This document shows, one piece after another, positions 14,009 through 21,468 of a DNA stretch of 33,369 nucleotides. Position 1 is the stretch's first letter. Every line of letters begins with the position of its first letter. The notes under the pieces are model-generated. The model was not told where the DNA came from. It did no database searches and saw only the letters and a list, made by a program, of their open reading frames with translations. Where the stretch lies: contig JAEZGS010000022.1 in NCBI GenBank assembly GCA_023437225.1, positions 1 through 33,369 on the forward strand, written 5' to 3'. Both the position numbers and the translations under genes were made by a program. This DNA is from Bacteroidota bacterium. GTDB taxonomy: Bacteria; Bacteroidota; Bacteroidia; Chitinophagales; Chitinophagaceae.

Positions 14009-14686
14009 TTGCTTTCTCACTTGATGCCCCTTATCTTATTCTTATTTTTCCACAAAAGAAAGATTGGAATTGGATCGGGGGCTATTCTTGTTTACTGCAG
14101 TTACTCTTTCATTAACGATATATTCATTTCTTTCAGTCGCCATTTAGAAGTATCACATTTAATCTTTCATGCGCTTAGCCTCTTTACTTTAATTGAATAC
14201 ATTCTATTTAGCTATATCGTGTATTCAATCTTGCAGAATAAGATCCTAAAGCGAATACTTTTGATTTCTGCGCCTTTGTTTATTACATTCTCAATTATAC
14301 AATACCTGAAGACAAGCAGCGGAATGATAGATGCTTTGTCAATTACGGTCGAGAATATAATAATCATTATTTTTTGCCTATTATACTTTTACGAAGAAAT
14401 TACTGAACCGCAGGTTTCTTTTGTTTATTCAACGCCTGCATTCTGGCTCATAGCAGGAATACTTATCTATTCTACCGGAACGTTCTTTTTATTTATGTTC
14501 TCGGAAAACCTTTCAGATGATGAATGGGAGAAGTGGTCAATCATTAACTTCGTGTTTACCATTATAAAAAACCTATGCTTTTGTATCGCCGTTACCATCA
14601 AAAGCAATTCGCATAATCTACCTTCCTATGAAAGTCCCGATAACGACATGTTCGAAAACACCCTAACCTATAAATCTAATCCCTGA
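14009..14686 (+). CDS. polytopic membrane protein, candidate detached sensor of cassette 2
   Basis: This is a paralogue of the membrane protein at 10393-11070, with 6-7 hydrophobic spans and conserved pieces SLFTLIEYILFSY, VYSILQNK, CLLYFYEE and PAFWLIAGI. The start is unclear: TTG at 14009 and ATG at 14024 both cut into the first membrane span. The frame is open upstream to 13967, and the upstream residues (FEDIQSTLVYISLL) align with the N-terminus of the paralogue (NFISSTLFTVV). A rare start such as ATT at 13982 may be used; 14009 is given as the nearest conventional start. The tail is polar. The kinase gene follows after 6 bases. Sensor function is inferred from position and paralogy. Confidence 0.75.
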   Translation: MLSHLMPLILFLFFHKRKIGIGSGAILVYCSYSFINDIFISFSRHLEVSHLIFHALSLFTLIEYILFSYIVYSILQNKILKRILLISAPLFITFSIIQYLKTSSGMIDALSITVENIIIIIFCLLYFYEEITEPQVSFVYSTPAFWLIAGILIYSTGTFFLFMFSENLSDDEWEKWSIINFVFTIIKNLCFCIAVTIKSNSHNLPSYESPDNDMFENTLTYKSNP

Positions 14687-14692
14687 CCCAAA

Positions 14693-15529
14693 ATGATCTT
14701 ATTGCAAGCTTCGAGTGCTGGAAGTAGTATAAGCCAGGTTTTATTCTTTGGGACTATCGGTATGCTGGCTCTTACGATCGGCCTCATCGTCTTCATCATA
14801 TTTCACCAACGAAAGGTCATTCGTTACCAACACCGCTTACAACGCCTGGAACAGGAACAACAAAAAACACTTCTTAATGCGTCCATACGGTTTCAGGAAG
14901 AAGAGAGGCAACGCATTGCTGCGGATCTCCACGACGACGCAGGTCCCCTCCTCGCAACTGCTCGGCTCTACCTTAATGAGAATCTTGTTAACCAGGACAA
15001 AACAACCCAGCTTCAAAGCATCTACAACGCCAAACAAATAATAGACGATACCATCCAGCTAATTCGGAACATCTCCCACAGCCTGATGCCTCCAACTTTG
15101 AAAAACTTTGGTCTTGAATCAGCCGTTAATGATCTCTTCCAGAAAATCAGCGGATCCGGTAGCATGAATGCTTCCTGCCGCTTTCATGACTACCGTGAAA
15201 GACTACACCCCGATCAGGAACTCATCATCTTTCGCGTTATCCAGGAACTGATCAACAACATCCTGAAACATAGTAACTCGAGCTTCATTCACCTGACCCA
15301 GAATCTTGCAGGCGAAAGCCTCTTCATACGACTTCATCACGATGGTAAAGGGCTTACTCAGTCCGATTTTGAGCGTTTAAATAAAAGCACGGTAGGGCTG
15401 GGACTCAAGAATATTCAAAGCCGGTTGAAACTGTTGCACGGTAAAATTCATTTTGAAAAAGATCATTCACAAACGTATTTCAAGGTCACCATTGAGATAC
15501 CTCGTTTGCAATCGGACTCTTTAGCCTGA
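14693..15529 (+). CDS. sensor histidine kinase, HPK7-like (HisKA_3/HATPase_c), cassette 2
   Basis: This 278-aa kinase has one membrane span (about residues 16-37), a Gln/Glu-rich coiled-coil linker, the H box EEERQRIAADLHDDAGPLL with phospho-acceptor H80, and an ATPase domain with INNILKHS (N box) and GLGLKNIQSRLKLL. The G1 box reads HHDGKGL, so His stands where DxGxG has Asp; I think related Bacteroidota kinases show this too, but it could lower ATP affinity. No sensor domain is visible apart from the single span. It starts 6 bases after the membrane protein gene. The regulator gene follows after 72 bases. Confidence 0.92.
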   Translation: MILLQASSAGSSISQVLFFGTIGMLALTIGLIVFIIFHQRKVIRYQHRLQRLEQEQQKTLLNASIRFQEEERQRIAADLHDDAGPLLATARLYLNENLVNQDKTTQLQSIYNAKQIIDDTIQLIRNISHSLMPPTLKNFGLESAVNDLFQKISGSGSMNASCRFHDYRERLHPDQELIIFRVIQELINNILKHSNSSFIHLTQNLAGESLFIRLHHDGKGLTQSDFERLNKSTVGLGLKNIQSRLKLLHGKIHFEKDHSQTYFKVTIEIPRLQSDSLA

Positions 15530-15601
15530 TCATCAACGCAAAACAAAAGGCGACGATAAAATATTATTCATATTTTTAAGTCCCAATATCAAAGAAAAAG
15601 C

Positions 15602-16258
15602 ATGGGCCCCATTAAAGTTGCCATAGCGGACGACCATAAAATATTTAGAAAAGGAGTGATCCTTTCACTCCGACCCTACACTAATATCAAGTTCGTGTTT
15701 GAAGCAGAAAACGGCCAGGAACTACTCGATAACCTGCCGAATCTGGAAGAACAACCAAACGTGATCCTGATGGACCTTCGTATGCCCCTTAAAGATGGGA
15801 TAGAAACTACAAAAATCGTTGCCAAACAGTTCCCGCAAATTCACATCATCGCTCTTACAATGTATGAGGACGAACGTTTCGTTACACATATGATGGAAAT
15901 CGGAGCTAATGGGTATCTTTTGAAAAGTGCAGATCCCGCAGAAATCAAAAAGGCAATCATGGAGGTGATGTCTAAAGGCTACTACCTGAATAACTTCGTT
16001 AATCGCATACTCTTAAAGAAATCACACTCCCGCCAAAAAGTAGTTCCTTCACTTACCAGTGAGATTACGATCAGCGAAAGAGAGCGCGAGGTCATCAAGT
16101 ACATCTGCATGGAATTTACCGCACAGGAGATCGCTCAAAAGATCAATGTCAGCCCACGCACCGTAGAGGCCATCAAAGACCGTTTAATGGAAAGATTTGG
16201 AGCGAAAAATACTGCAGGACTGGTGTTTTTTGCAGTGAAGAATAACCTGATCGATTAG
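15602..16258 (+). CDS. LuxR/NarL-type response regulator, cassette 2
   Basis: This 218-aa regulator has D10-D11, phospho-acceptor D58 in ILMDLRMPLKDG, the switch Lys in NGYLLKS, and the helix-turn-helix NVSPRTVEAIKDRLMERFG. It is the likely partner of the kinase 72 bases upstream. That gap is AT-rich and might hold a separate promoter, but no TAnnTTTG match was found in it. The gene is convergent with scoB, with four bases between the stops and no terminator seen. Confidence 0.93.
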   Translation: MGPIKVAIADDHKIFRKGVILSLRPYTNIKFVFEAENGQELLDNLPNLEEQPNVILMDLRMPLKDGIETTKIVAKQFPQIHIIALTMYEDERFVTHMMEIGANGYLLKSADPAEIKKAIMEVMSKGYYLNNFVNRILLKKSHSRQKVVPSLTSEITISEREREVIKYICMEFTAQEIAQKINVSPRTVEAIKDRLMERFGAKNTAGLVFFAVKNNLID

Positions 16259-16262
16259 ATTC

Positions 16263-16922
16263 TTAAATTGACATCTCAGGAATATCGCCCTCTATTACAA
16301 GACGGCCCACGGTCTTATCCTTTATCTCTTCAACGCTTACGCCGGGTGCGCGCTCAATCAATTTAAAGCCGCCTCCTGGCAAAATATCGAGAACGGCAAG
16401 GTCCGTCACTACTTTGCGCACACAACCGACACCAGTCAAAGGCAACGCACACTCACGTAACAATTTTGACTCGCCTTTCGCATTGGTATGCAGCATCGCT
16501 ACAATGATGTTCTTTGCACTAGCAACAAGATCCATTGCGCCACCCATACCTTTTACCATCTTACCAGGAATCTTCCAATTAGCAATATCTCCATTCTCGG
16601 AAACTTCCATTGCACCCAGCACCGTTAGATCTACTTTTCCCGCCCGGATCATTCCAAAACTTTCCGCACTATCGAAAAATGCCCCGCCCGGTAATATTGT
16701 GACTGTTTCTTTCCCTGCATTAATAAGGTCTGCATCCACCTGAGCATCATCCGGATAAGGTCCGATGCCGAGCATTCCGTTTTCCGATTGCAACATGATG
16801 CTAATACCTTTCGGTACATAATTGGCAACTAATGTCGGTATCCCAATCCCAAGATTGACATAATTACCGTCCTGAAGTTCCCGGGCGATTCGTTTAGCAA
16901 TACCATACTTGTCTAACGCCAT
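16263..16922 (-). CDS. scoB: 3-oxoacid CoA-transferase subunit B
   Basis: This 219-aa subunit carries the catalytic Glu of family I CoA-transferases in LQSENGMLGIG, and the NLGIGIPTLVANYVP block near the N-terminus. With subunit A it moves CoA from succinyl-CoA to acetoacetate or a related 3-oxoacid, feeding ketone bodies into acetyl-CoA metabolism. It starts 5 bases after the scoA stop, so the heterodimer is made from one message. Length is typical for separate B subunits. Substrate (acetoacetate versus other acids, AtoA-like) is inferred. Confidence 0.94.
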   Translation of the reverse strand: MALDKYGIAKRIARELQDGNYVNLGIGIPTLVANYVPKGISIMLQSENGMLGIGPYPDDAQVDADLINAGKETVTILPGGAFFDSAESFGMIRAGKVDLTVLGAMEVSENGDIANWKIPGKMVKGMGGAMDLVASAKNIIVAMLHTNAKGESKLLRECALPLTGVGCVRKVVTDLAVLDILPGGGFKLIERAPGVSVEEIKDKTVGRLVIEGDIPEMSI

Positions 16923-16927
16923 AGCAT

Positions 16928-17626
16928 TTATTTTTTCGTGCTGACAGTTCTTTTTTCAATTCGCTTCTCGTAACCACTCCCCTGAAATATTCTGTGGACG
17001 TAAATGCCAGCAACGTGTACATGATCCGGATCTATCTCACCGGGCTCTACCAATTGCTCCACTTCGGCGATCGTGATTCGCCCTGCCTTTGCCATTGATG
17101 TCGAGAAATTCCGAGTAGTCTTTCTGAATAAAAGGTTTCCCATGCGATCACCCTTCCAGGCTTTAACAATGGCAAAATCCGCTTCTAGCGCATGCTCCAT
17201 CAAATACGGCTTACCATTAAAAATCCGGGTTTCCTTACCTTCCGCTACTTCGGTACCATAACCAGCAGGTGTAAAAAACGCAGGAATGCCCATTGCAGCC
17301 ATCTGAATGCGGGTAGCCAGAGTTCCCTGCGGTATCAGATCTACTTCCAGCTCACCACTTAAGAGTTGCCTTTCAAACTCCGCATTCTCACCCACATATG
17401 AACTCATCATCTTCCTGATCTGCCGCTTTTTCAGCAAAAGTCCCAATCCAAATTCATCCACCCCGGCATTGTTTGAAATGCAGGTCAGATCTTTTACTCC
17501 CTTGTTTCTTAATTCCTCAATGCAGTTCTCAGGTATTCCACAAAGACCAAATCCTCCCAGCATTAGGACAGCACCATCCTGGACATCGCGCAAAGCTTCC
17601 GCTGCGCCTGACACAACTTTATTCAT
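16928..17626 (-). CDS. scoA: 3-oxoacid CoA-transferase subunit A
   Basis: This 232-aa subunit has the glycine-rich GGFGLCGIPENCI block that helps bind CoA, then ISNNAGVDEFGLG and PAGYGTEVAEGKETRIF, as in ScoA/AtoD proteins. It is followed by scoB after 5 bases. The upstream DUF4296 gene on the same strand ends 27 bases before its ATG, so read-through from the coaBC transcript is possible. It ends with a basic tail (EKRIEKRTVSTKK). Confidence 0.94.
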   Translation of the reverse strand: MNKVVSGAAEALRDVQDGAVLMLGGFGLCGIPENCIEELRNKGVKDLTCISNNAGVDEFGLGLLLKKRQIRKMMSSYVGENAEFERQLLSGELEVDLIPQGTLATRIQMAAMGIPAFFTPAGYGTEVAEGKETRIFNGKPYLMEHALEADFAIVKAWKGDRMGNLLFRKTTRNFSTSMAKAGRITIAEVEQLVEPGEIDPDHVHVAGIYVHRIFQGSGYEKRIEKRTVSTKK

Positions 17627-17653
17627 GAAATGCTTATTTGAAGTAGCGGCTAA

Positions 17654-18016
17654 TTATTCAACCTTTATATGTTTGTATTCATCTACCCTTCTGCGATTCG
17701 CATCGCTTCCTAGGGAGTCAAATATCTTTCGGAAAAGATCCGGTCTTCCCATGTAAAATTTAAAACTCCGTTGAAACTCTTCCCGCTTAATGTTATGTAT
17801 CTGAAACACCTGGTCATATACACGGAATGTTTCCTTCTTTACATCAATACGGGCGCTATCGCGGGCGAGGTATTGCGCCGAAAATCGATCGGCCTGCAAC
17901 ATATCCCACATTACGTTCTCCATTTTTTCAGGCTGTATCACATTCGACGGGATCTTATCTTTTTCGGTACATGCAACAAGTACCAGGAGACTCAACATTA
18001 CAACCCACCTGTTCAT
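17654..18016 (-). CDS. DUF4296 family lipoprotein
   Basis: This 120-aa protein has a short signal peptide ending in a lipobox-like LVLVAC, giving lipidation at Cys16, followed by a charged helical body. PSNVIQPEKMENVMWDMLQAD is the DUF4296 opening, found in Bacteroidota only as far as I know. The function is unknown. It probably sits in the outer or inner membrane facing the periplasm. Its ATG overlaps the stop of the DUF4835 gene by 4 bases (ATGA), so the pair is translationally coupled, which suggests a shared envelope role. Confidence 0.8.
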   Translation of the reverse strand: MNRWVVMLSLLVLVACTEKDKIPSNVIQPEKMENVMWDMLQADRFSAQYLARDSARIDVKKETFRVYDQVFQIHNIKREEFQRSFKFYMGRPDLFRKIFDSLGSDANRRRVDEYKHIKVE

Positions 18017-18930
18017 TTCAATTCCTGTTTGTAAGTATTCGCGTTGCTGACATCAAGTCTGCTCAACATCTCACGCACACGTCCTTTCTCATCCGGTGGT
18101 GATTTCCTGAACAAACGCACGAGTTCGTTACTTTTTCCCTGTAAGAAAAATGAAACAAACATTGTATTTGGCATTTCCTCGTTCAATGTATGAAGCTGAG
18201 AAATTGCAGTGAATATAGCATTCCGGCCATCCGCTTCGCTTTCGTAAAGATAATCGAAACCAAGGCGGTAATAATTATACATCACTTCATGAATAACGGC
18301 ATAACGATTATTTGTGAGGTTTTCGGCAAGCCAATAACGACTGCGAAGTCCATCAAAAGCTCTCCAGCCTGCAATATCGCGTCCATCAGGCGCATTATTG
18401 ACAATTGTCTGCGCTTTCTGAAAATAGGGATCACCACCTCTTATCGCAAAAGAGTTGAAGTCGAGGCCAATAATTGTATACACATAATACGCAAGGATTG
18501 CCGTGAGATTTGATGCCAACCCATCAGTTCCGCTAACCCTGTTTTCGTTGAAATCAAGCGGTTGAAACTCCGCGTATTTGAATATAACATTGTCATCCTG
18601 AAAATTTATAAGTGGTGACTCATAAGTAGAATTGAACACAGGTCTGGCTGCCTGCACAATGAGCGTTGCACGATAAACATTATCGGATCCTTCGGCAATG
18701 TTCAACAGAAAATTACACACAATGCGTTCATTTGGCTGGAACACTTCATTGGTCCACTTCCGGTTATTTAAAAAAGTGTGCAGTGAAGATTGCAGTGTTT
18801 GAAAAACTTTTTTGTTTACTGACGAGCTAATGCGACTCGCATTTACCGAAACCCTGGCCTGCAACTCCTGTGCAGTCACACCGGCCGTAGCAACAACGCA
18901 AATAATCACAACACAAAACAACTTCCTCAT
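18013..18930 (-). CDS. DUF4835 family protein (PorD in some annotations)
   Basis: This 305-aa secreted protein starts with a signal peptide (VVIICVVATAGVTAQEL) and has the DUF4835 pattern: NFLLNIAEGSDNVYRATLIVQAARPVFNS, then FKYAEFQPLDFNEN, LTAILAYYVYTIIGLDFNSF, GGDPYFQKAQTIVNNA and GWRAFDGLRSRYWLAENL across its length. Proteins of this family are, as I recall, linked to type IX secretion and called PorD. It lies between coaBC and the DUF4296 lipoprotein gene, with ATGA overlaps on both sides, a gene order common in Bacteroidota. The family is sure; the secretion role rests on memory of family naming. Confidence 0.86.
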   Translation of the reverse strand: MRKLFCVVIICVVATAGVTAQELQARVSVNASRISSSVNKKVFQTLQSSLHTFLNNRKWTNEVFQPNERIVCNFLLNIAEGSDNVYRATLIVQAARPVFNSTYESPLINFQDDNVIFKYAEFQPLDFNENRVSGTDGLASNLTAILAYYVYTIIGLDFNSFAIRGGDPYFQKAQTIVNNAPDGRDIAGWRAFDGLRSRYWLAENLTNNRYAVIHEVMYNYYRLGFDYLYESEADGRNAIFTAISQLHTLNEEMPNTMFVSFFLQGKSNELVRLFRKSPPDEKGRVREMLSRLDVSNANTYKQELK

Positions 18931-20120
18931 TGAATTGATTTTACTATACTATCAACGATATCCGTCGCTACTTGTTGCTTTGACTTTTGAGGGTATGCAA
19001 CCTCAGCGCCATCCCGCGTAAAAATGGTTACCTTATTCGTATCAAACCCAAATCCTGCTCCGGCATCACTAAGCGAGTTCATAACAATCATATCTGCGTT
19101 CTTACTGCTTAGCTTTTGCAACGCATATTCACGTTCCTGCCGCGACTCCAGCGCAAAGCCGACAAGCAATTGTTTTTCGCTTTTTGCCTGCCCGAGAGCC
19201 TTGAGGATATCCGGTGTTTTTATAAGTTCAAGCGTCATCGTATCCCCAGACTTCTTGATCTTATGTTCCTGTACCTGAGCAGGTGTATAGTCTGCAACCG
19301 CAGCGCTTAATACAGCAACGTCACAGATAGGAAAGCGTGCCACACACTTTTCATACATTTCGCCTGCAGTCTTCACATGGTGCGTGATGATGCCCTGGTG
19401 CTGAACATCGATCGAAGTAGGCCCGAGAACAAGGTCGACAACAGCTCCTCGATCGGCTAATTCGTTTGCGATGGCAATGCCCATTTTACCGCTTGAATGG
19501 TTACCAATGAATCGAACGGGATCCAATGGTTCGAAAGTTGGTCCGGCAGTGACTAACGCCCGCTTGCCTTCCAACTCCTTAGAGGAAAAATAATGGCGCT
19601 CCAGGTATTCGATAATTGTTTCTGGTTCCGCCATCCTTCCATCTCCATAAAGCCCACTGGCAAGTTCACCCTTTTCAACAGGTATGACTCTGTTGCCAAA
19701 TCGTTCCAGTTTTTGCAGGTTTTCGCGTGTTGTAGGATGATTCCACATGTCTTCGTCCATGGCGGGAGCAACAACTACAGGACAAGTGGCCGACAAATAT
19801 GTAGCAAGTAACAAATTATCACATGCACCTGAAGCCATTTTTGATAGTGTATTGCAGGACAACGGGGCCACCAGCATAACATCCGCCCAGCGTCCGAGTT
19901 GAACATGATTGCTCCATTCGCTTTCATGGAAAAGATCTACAGCCACGCTGTTCTTAGAGAGCGTCGAAAGTGTCAGTGCCGACACAAAATCTCGCGATGC
20001 CGGGGTCATGACCACCTTTACTTCCGCTCCGGCTTTCACCAGCAAACGCACTATTAATATTGATTTATAGGCTGCAATGCTCCCCGTTATACCAAGTAAT
20101 ATCTTCTTATCCTTAAGCAT
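18927..20120 (-). CDS. coaBC: bifunctional phosphopantothenoylcysteine decarboxylase / phosphopantothenate-cysteine ligase
   Basis: This 397-aa two-domain enzyme performs two steps of coenzyme A synthesis. The flavin-binding CoaC half has LLGITGSIAAYKS, the catalytic His in SNHVQLGRWADVMLVAPLS, and APAMDEDMW. The CoaB half begins ALVTAGPTFEPLDPVRFIGNHSSGKMG and contains AAVADYTP and HKIKK, the Lys that holds the acyl-phosphate intermediate. The ATG at 20120 is chosen because an upstream GTG at 20192 would run through the rpoZ terminator. Its stop overlaps the DUF4835 ATG by 4 bases. It probably has its own promoter within 20121-20167. Confidence 0.96.
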   Translation of the reverse strand: MLKDKKILLGITGSIAAYKSILIVRLLVKAGAEVKVVMTPASRDFVSALTLSTLSKNSVAVDLFHESEWSNHVQLGRWADVMLVAPLSCNTLSKMASGACDNLLLATYLSATCPVVVAPAMDEDMWNHPTTRENLQKLERFGNRVIPVEKGELASGLYGDGRMAEPETIIEYLERHYFSSKELEGKRALVTAGPTFEPLDPVRFIGNHSSGKMGIAIANELADRGAVVDLVLGPTSIDVQHQGIITHHVKTAGEMYEKCVARFPICDVAVLSAAVADYTPAQVQEHKIKKSGDTMTLELIKTPDILKALGQAKSEKQLLVGFALESRQEREYALQKLSSKNADMIVMNSLSDAGAGFGFDTNKVTIFTRDGAEVAYPQKSKQQVATDIVDSIVKSIQ

Positions 20121-20160
20121 GGAACTAAAATAAGTCTTTTTATCGTTCCGAAATATGCAT

Positions 20161-20187
20161 AAAAAAAGCGACGGAATATACCGTCGC
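20161..20187 (-). terminator. rho-independent terminator after rpoZ
   Basis: GCGACGG (20168-20174) and CCGTCGC (20181-20187) form a 7-bp stem with a six-base AT loop, followed on the minus strand by seven Ts (complement of 20161-20167). It separates bamD-rpoZ from coaBC. Confidence 0.92.
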
Positions 20188-20209
20188 TTCACATTCTTTC
20201 CTCATCAGA

Positions 20210-20551
20210 TTAGCTGAAAAGATCTTCTTCGTTCCTTCTAAAATAGATCTTGTCTTCAAGAAACTCCTGTGTTGCAAGCAATGCCGGGTTTGGCATTCTT
20301 TCATAAGCTCTTGAAATTTCTATTTGCTCCTTGTTCTCATGAATCTCTTCCAAACTGTCAGTATGTGTTGCAAACTCCTCAAGCTTATTGTGCAGCTCTT
20401 CCTTCAATGTAATATTGATCTGGTTTGCTCTTTTCGCAATTACTGCGATAGATTCATATACGTTACCAGTCTTGCCTTTGATCTGGTTAAGATCCTTTGT
20501 TTCAGCAGTGCTCGCTGTATTGGCACTAATTTGTCTGCGTAACTTGCTCAT
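20210..20551 (-). CDS. rpoZ: RNA polymerase omega subunit, Bacteroidota type
   Basis: This 113-aa protein matches the Rpb6/omega fold: GNVYESIAVIAKRANQI near residue 30 is the conserved helix that supports the beta' subunit, and a C-terminal SRAYERMPNPALLATQEFLED segment is typical of the Bacteroidota form. It starts 26 bases inside the end of bamD, so translation is coupled. A terminator follows it. Length is above the E. coli subunit, as usual for this phylum. Confidence 0.9.
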   Translation of the reverse strand: MSKLRRQISANTASTAETKDLNQIKGKTGNVYESIAVIAKRANQINITLKEELHNKLEEFATHTDSLEEIHENKEQIEISRAYERMPNPALLATQEFLEDKIYFRRNEEDLFS

Positions 20552-21341
20552 TTTGGATTGCTTTAATGTTGTTTTGAGACAAAGTGGCGTAATTATTCAC
20601 TTCATCCATTAATTTACTATCAGGGAAACGGTCGGTGAAATCGTTCACTTCATTGATCACCTGCTCAAACCGCTCACGCTTCTTTGTTTCTATGCTATTC
20701 GAGGCGTAAAGATAATAGGATTTGATTACCTGGAATTTATACTCCTCGCTTTTCTCGGAATCCGGAAAATTGTTCATAAGGCTGCTGAAAGCGATCGCTG
20801 CAGCCCTGTAATGACCAAGATTATAATATAACTCTGCATTCTTGAACTCCTTGCTTTCCATCTTTGAACGGAACCTGTCAATGATCTCAGACGCTTCCTT
20901 AACCCTTGGTGAGGTGGGATGAGTGTTGATGAAAGTCTGCATCAATCCCATGGCTTTTGTTGTATGCGTTTGATCCAGTTCAATCTTTGGTGACTGCCTG
21001 TAATAAGTATAAGCACGCATAAATTCCATCTCTTCCGCCCGTGGACTGGTTGGAAATACCTCTACAAACTGCTTAAAAAGATTTTCCGCCTGGAGCCAGT
21101 CCTTTAAATGGTACGAGCAGTAAGCGTATTTATAGAATATGTCTTCAAACTTGGGATCGCCTTTATATATTGGAAACAGCTCTTCATAAAGCATCTGGGC
21201 CTTATTATAATCCTTCGATACGTAGTACTTCTCCGCCATGCGAAGTTTATACTCGTAGTCGGTGCTTTTCTGAACCTTTGTGAACTTGGAACAGGAGGCA
21301 CCCAGGATGGCAACCGATATAATTAGAAGAATTGTTCTCAT
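20526..21341 (-). CDS. bamD: outer membrane protein assembly factor BamD
   Basis: This 271-aa lipoprotein of the BAM complex helps insert beta-barrel proteins into the outer membrane. The signal peptide ends at the lipobox LGASC (Cys17). TPR-like helices follow: YEYKLRMAEKYYVSKDYNKA, YCSYHLKDWLQAENLF, FVEVFPTSPRAEEMEF and AAAIAFSSLMNNFPDSEKSE. The ATG at 21341 is preferred over a TTG at 21353, which lies within a -7-like element. It is first in a short operon with rpoZ, overlapping it by 26 bases. A terminator of the upstream OmpA gene isolates it. Confidence 0.92.
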   Translation of the reverse strand: MRTILLIISVAILGASCSKFTKVQKSTDYEYKLRMAEKYYVSKDYNKAQMLYEELFPIYKGDPKFEDIFYKYAYCSYHLKDWLQAENLFKQFVEVFPTSPRAEEMEFMRAYTYYRQSPKIELDQTHTTKAMGLMQTFINTHPTSPRVKEASEIIDRFRSKMESKEFKNAELYYNLGHYRAAAIAFSSLMNNFPDSEKSEEYKFQVIKSYYLYASNSIETKKRERFEQVINEVNDFTDRFPDSKLMDEVNNYATLSQNNIKAIQNEQVTQTN

Positions 21342-21350
21342 AAAAGTGGG

Positions 21351-21358
21351 CAAAATTA
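21351..21358 (-). promoter_or_regulatory. candidate -7 element (TAATTTTG) of bamD
   Basis: An exact TAnnTTTG match on the minus strand lies 9 bases before the ATG at 21341. A TTTG 12 bases further upstream is too close for a standard -33. The message would be leaderless or nearly so if this is used. Confidence 0.3.
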
Positions 21359-21424
21359 ATGTATTCCATACAAATTTGAAAGGAATCCTTTTGCATGCAT
21401 CGAAGGCGCCGTTAATATAAACAT

Positions 21425-21446
21425 AAAACCCTCCACTTGGGAGGGT
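21425..21446 (-). terminator. rho-independent terminator of the OmpA-family gene
   Basis: ACCCTCC (21428-21434) and GGAGGGT (21440-21446) form a 7-bp stem with a five-base loop, followed on the minus strand by TTTT. It lies 23 bases after the stop of the OmpA-family gene. Confidence 0.82.
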
Positions 21447-21468
21447 CTTATTATTAATTGAGGGATGA

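Noticed and set aside
17307..17756. 149-codon open frame on the plus strand
   Set aside because: It lies opposite scoA and the DUF4296 gene. Its translation is Ser/Pro-rich and looks like the reverse complement of coding sequence.
20120..20192. Longer CoaBC starting at the GTG at 20192
   Set aside because: The extra codons run through the rpoZ terminator and show no family homology; the conserved protein begins at the ATG at 20120.
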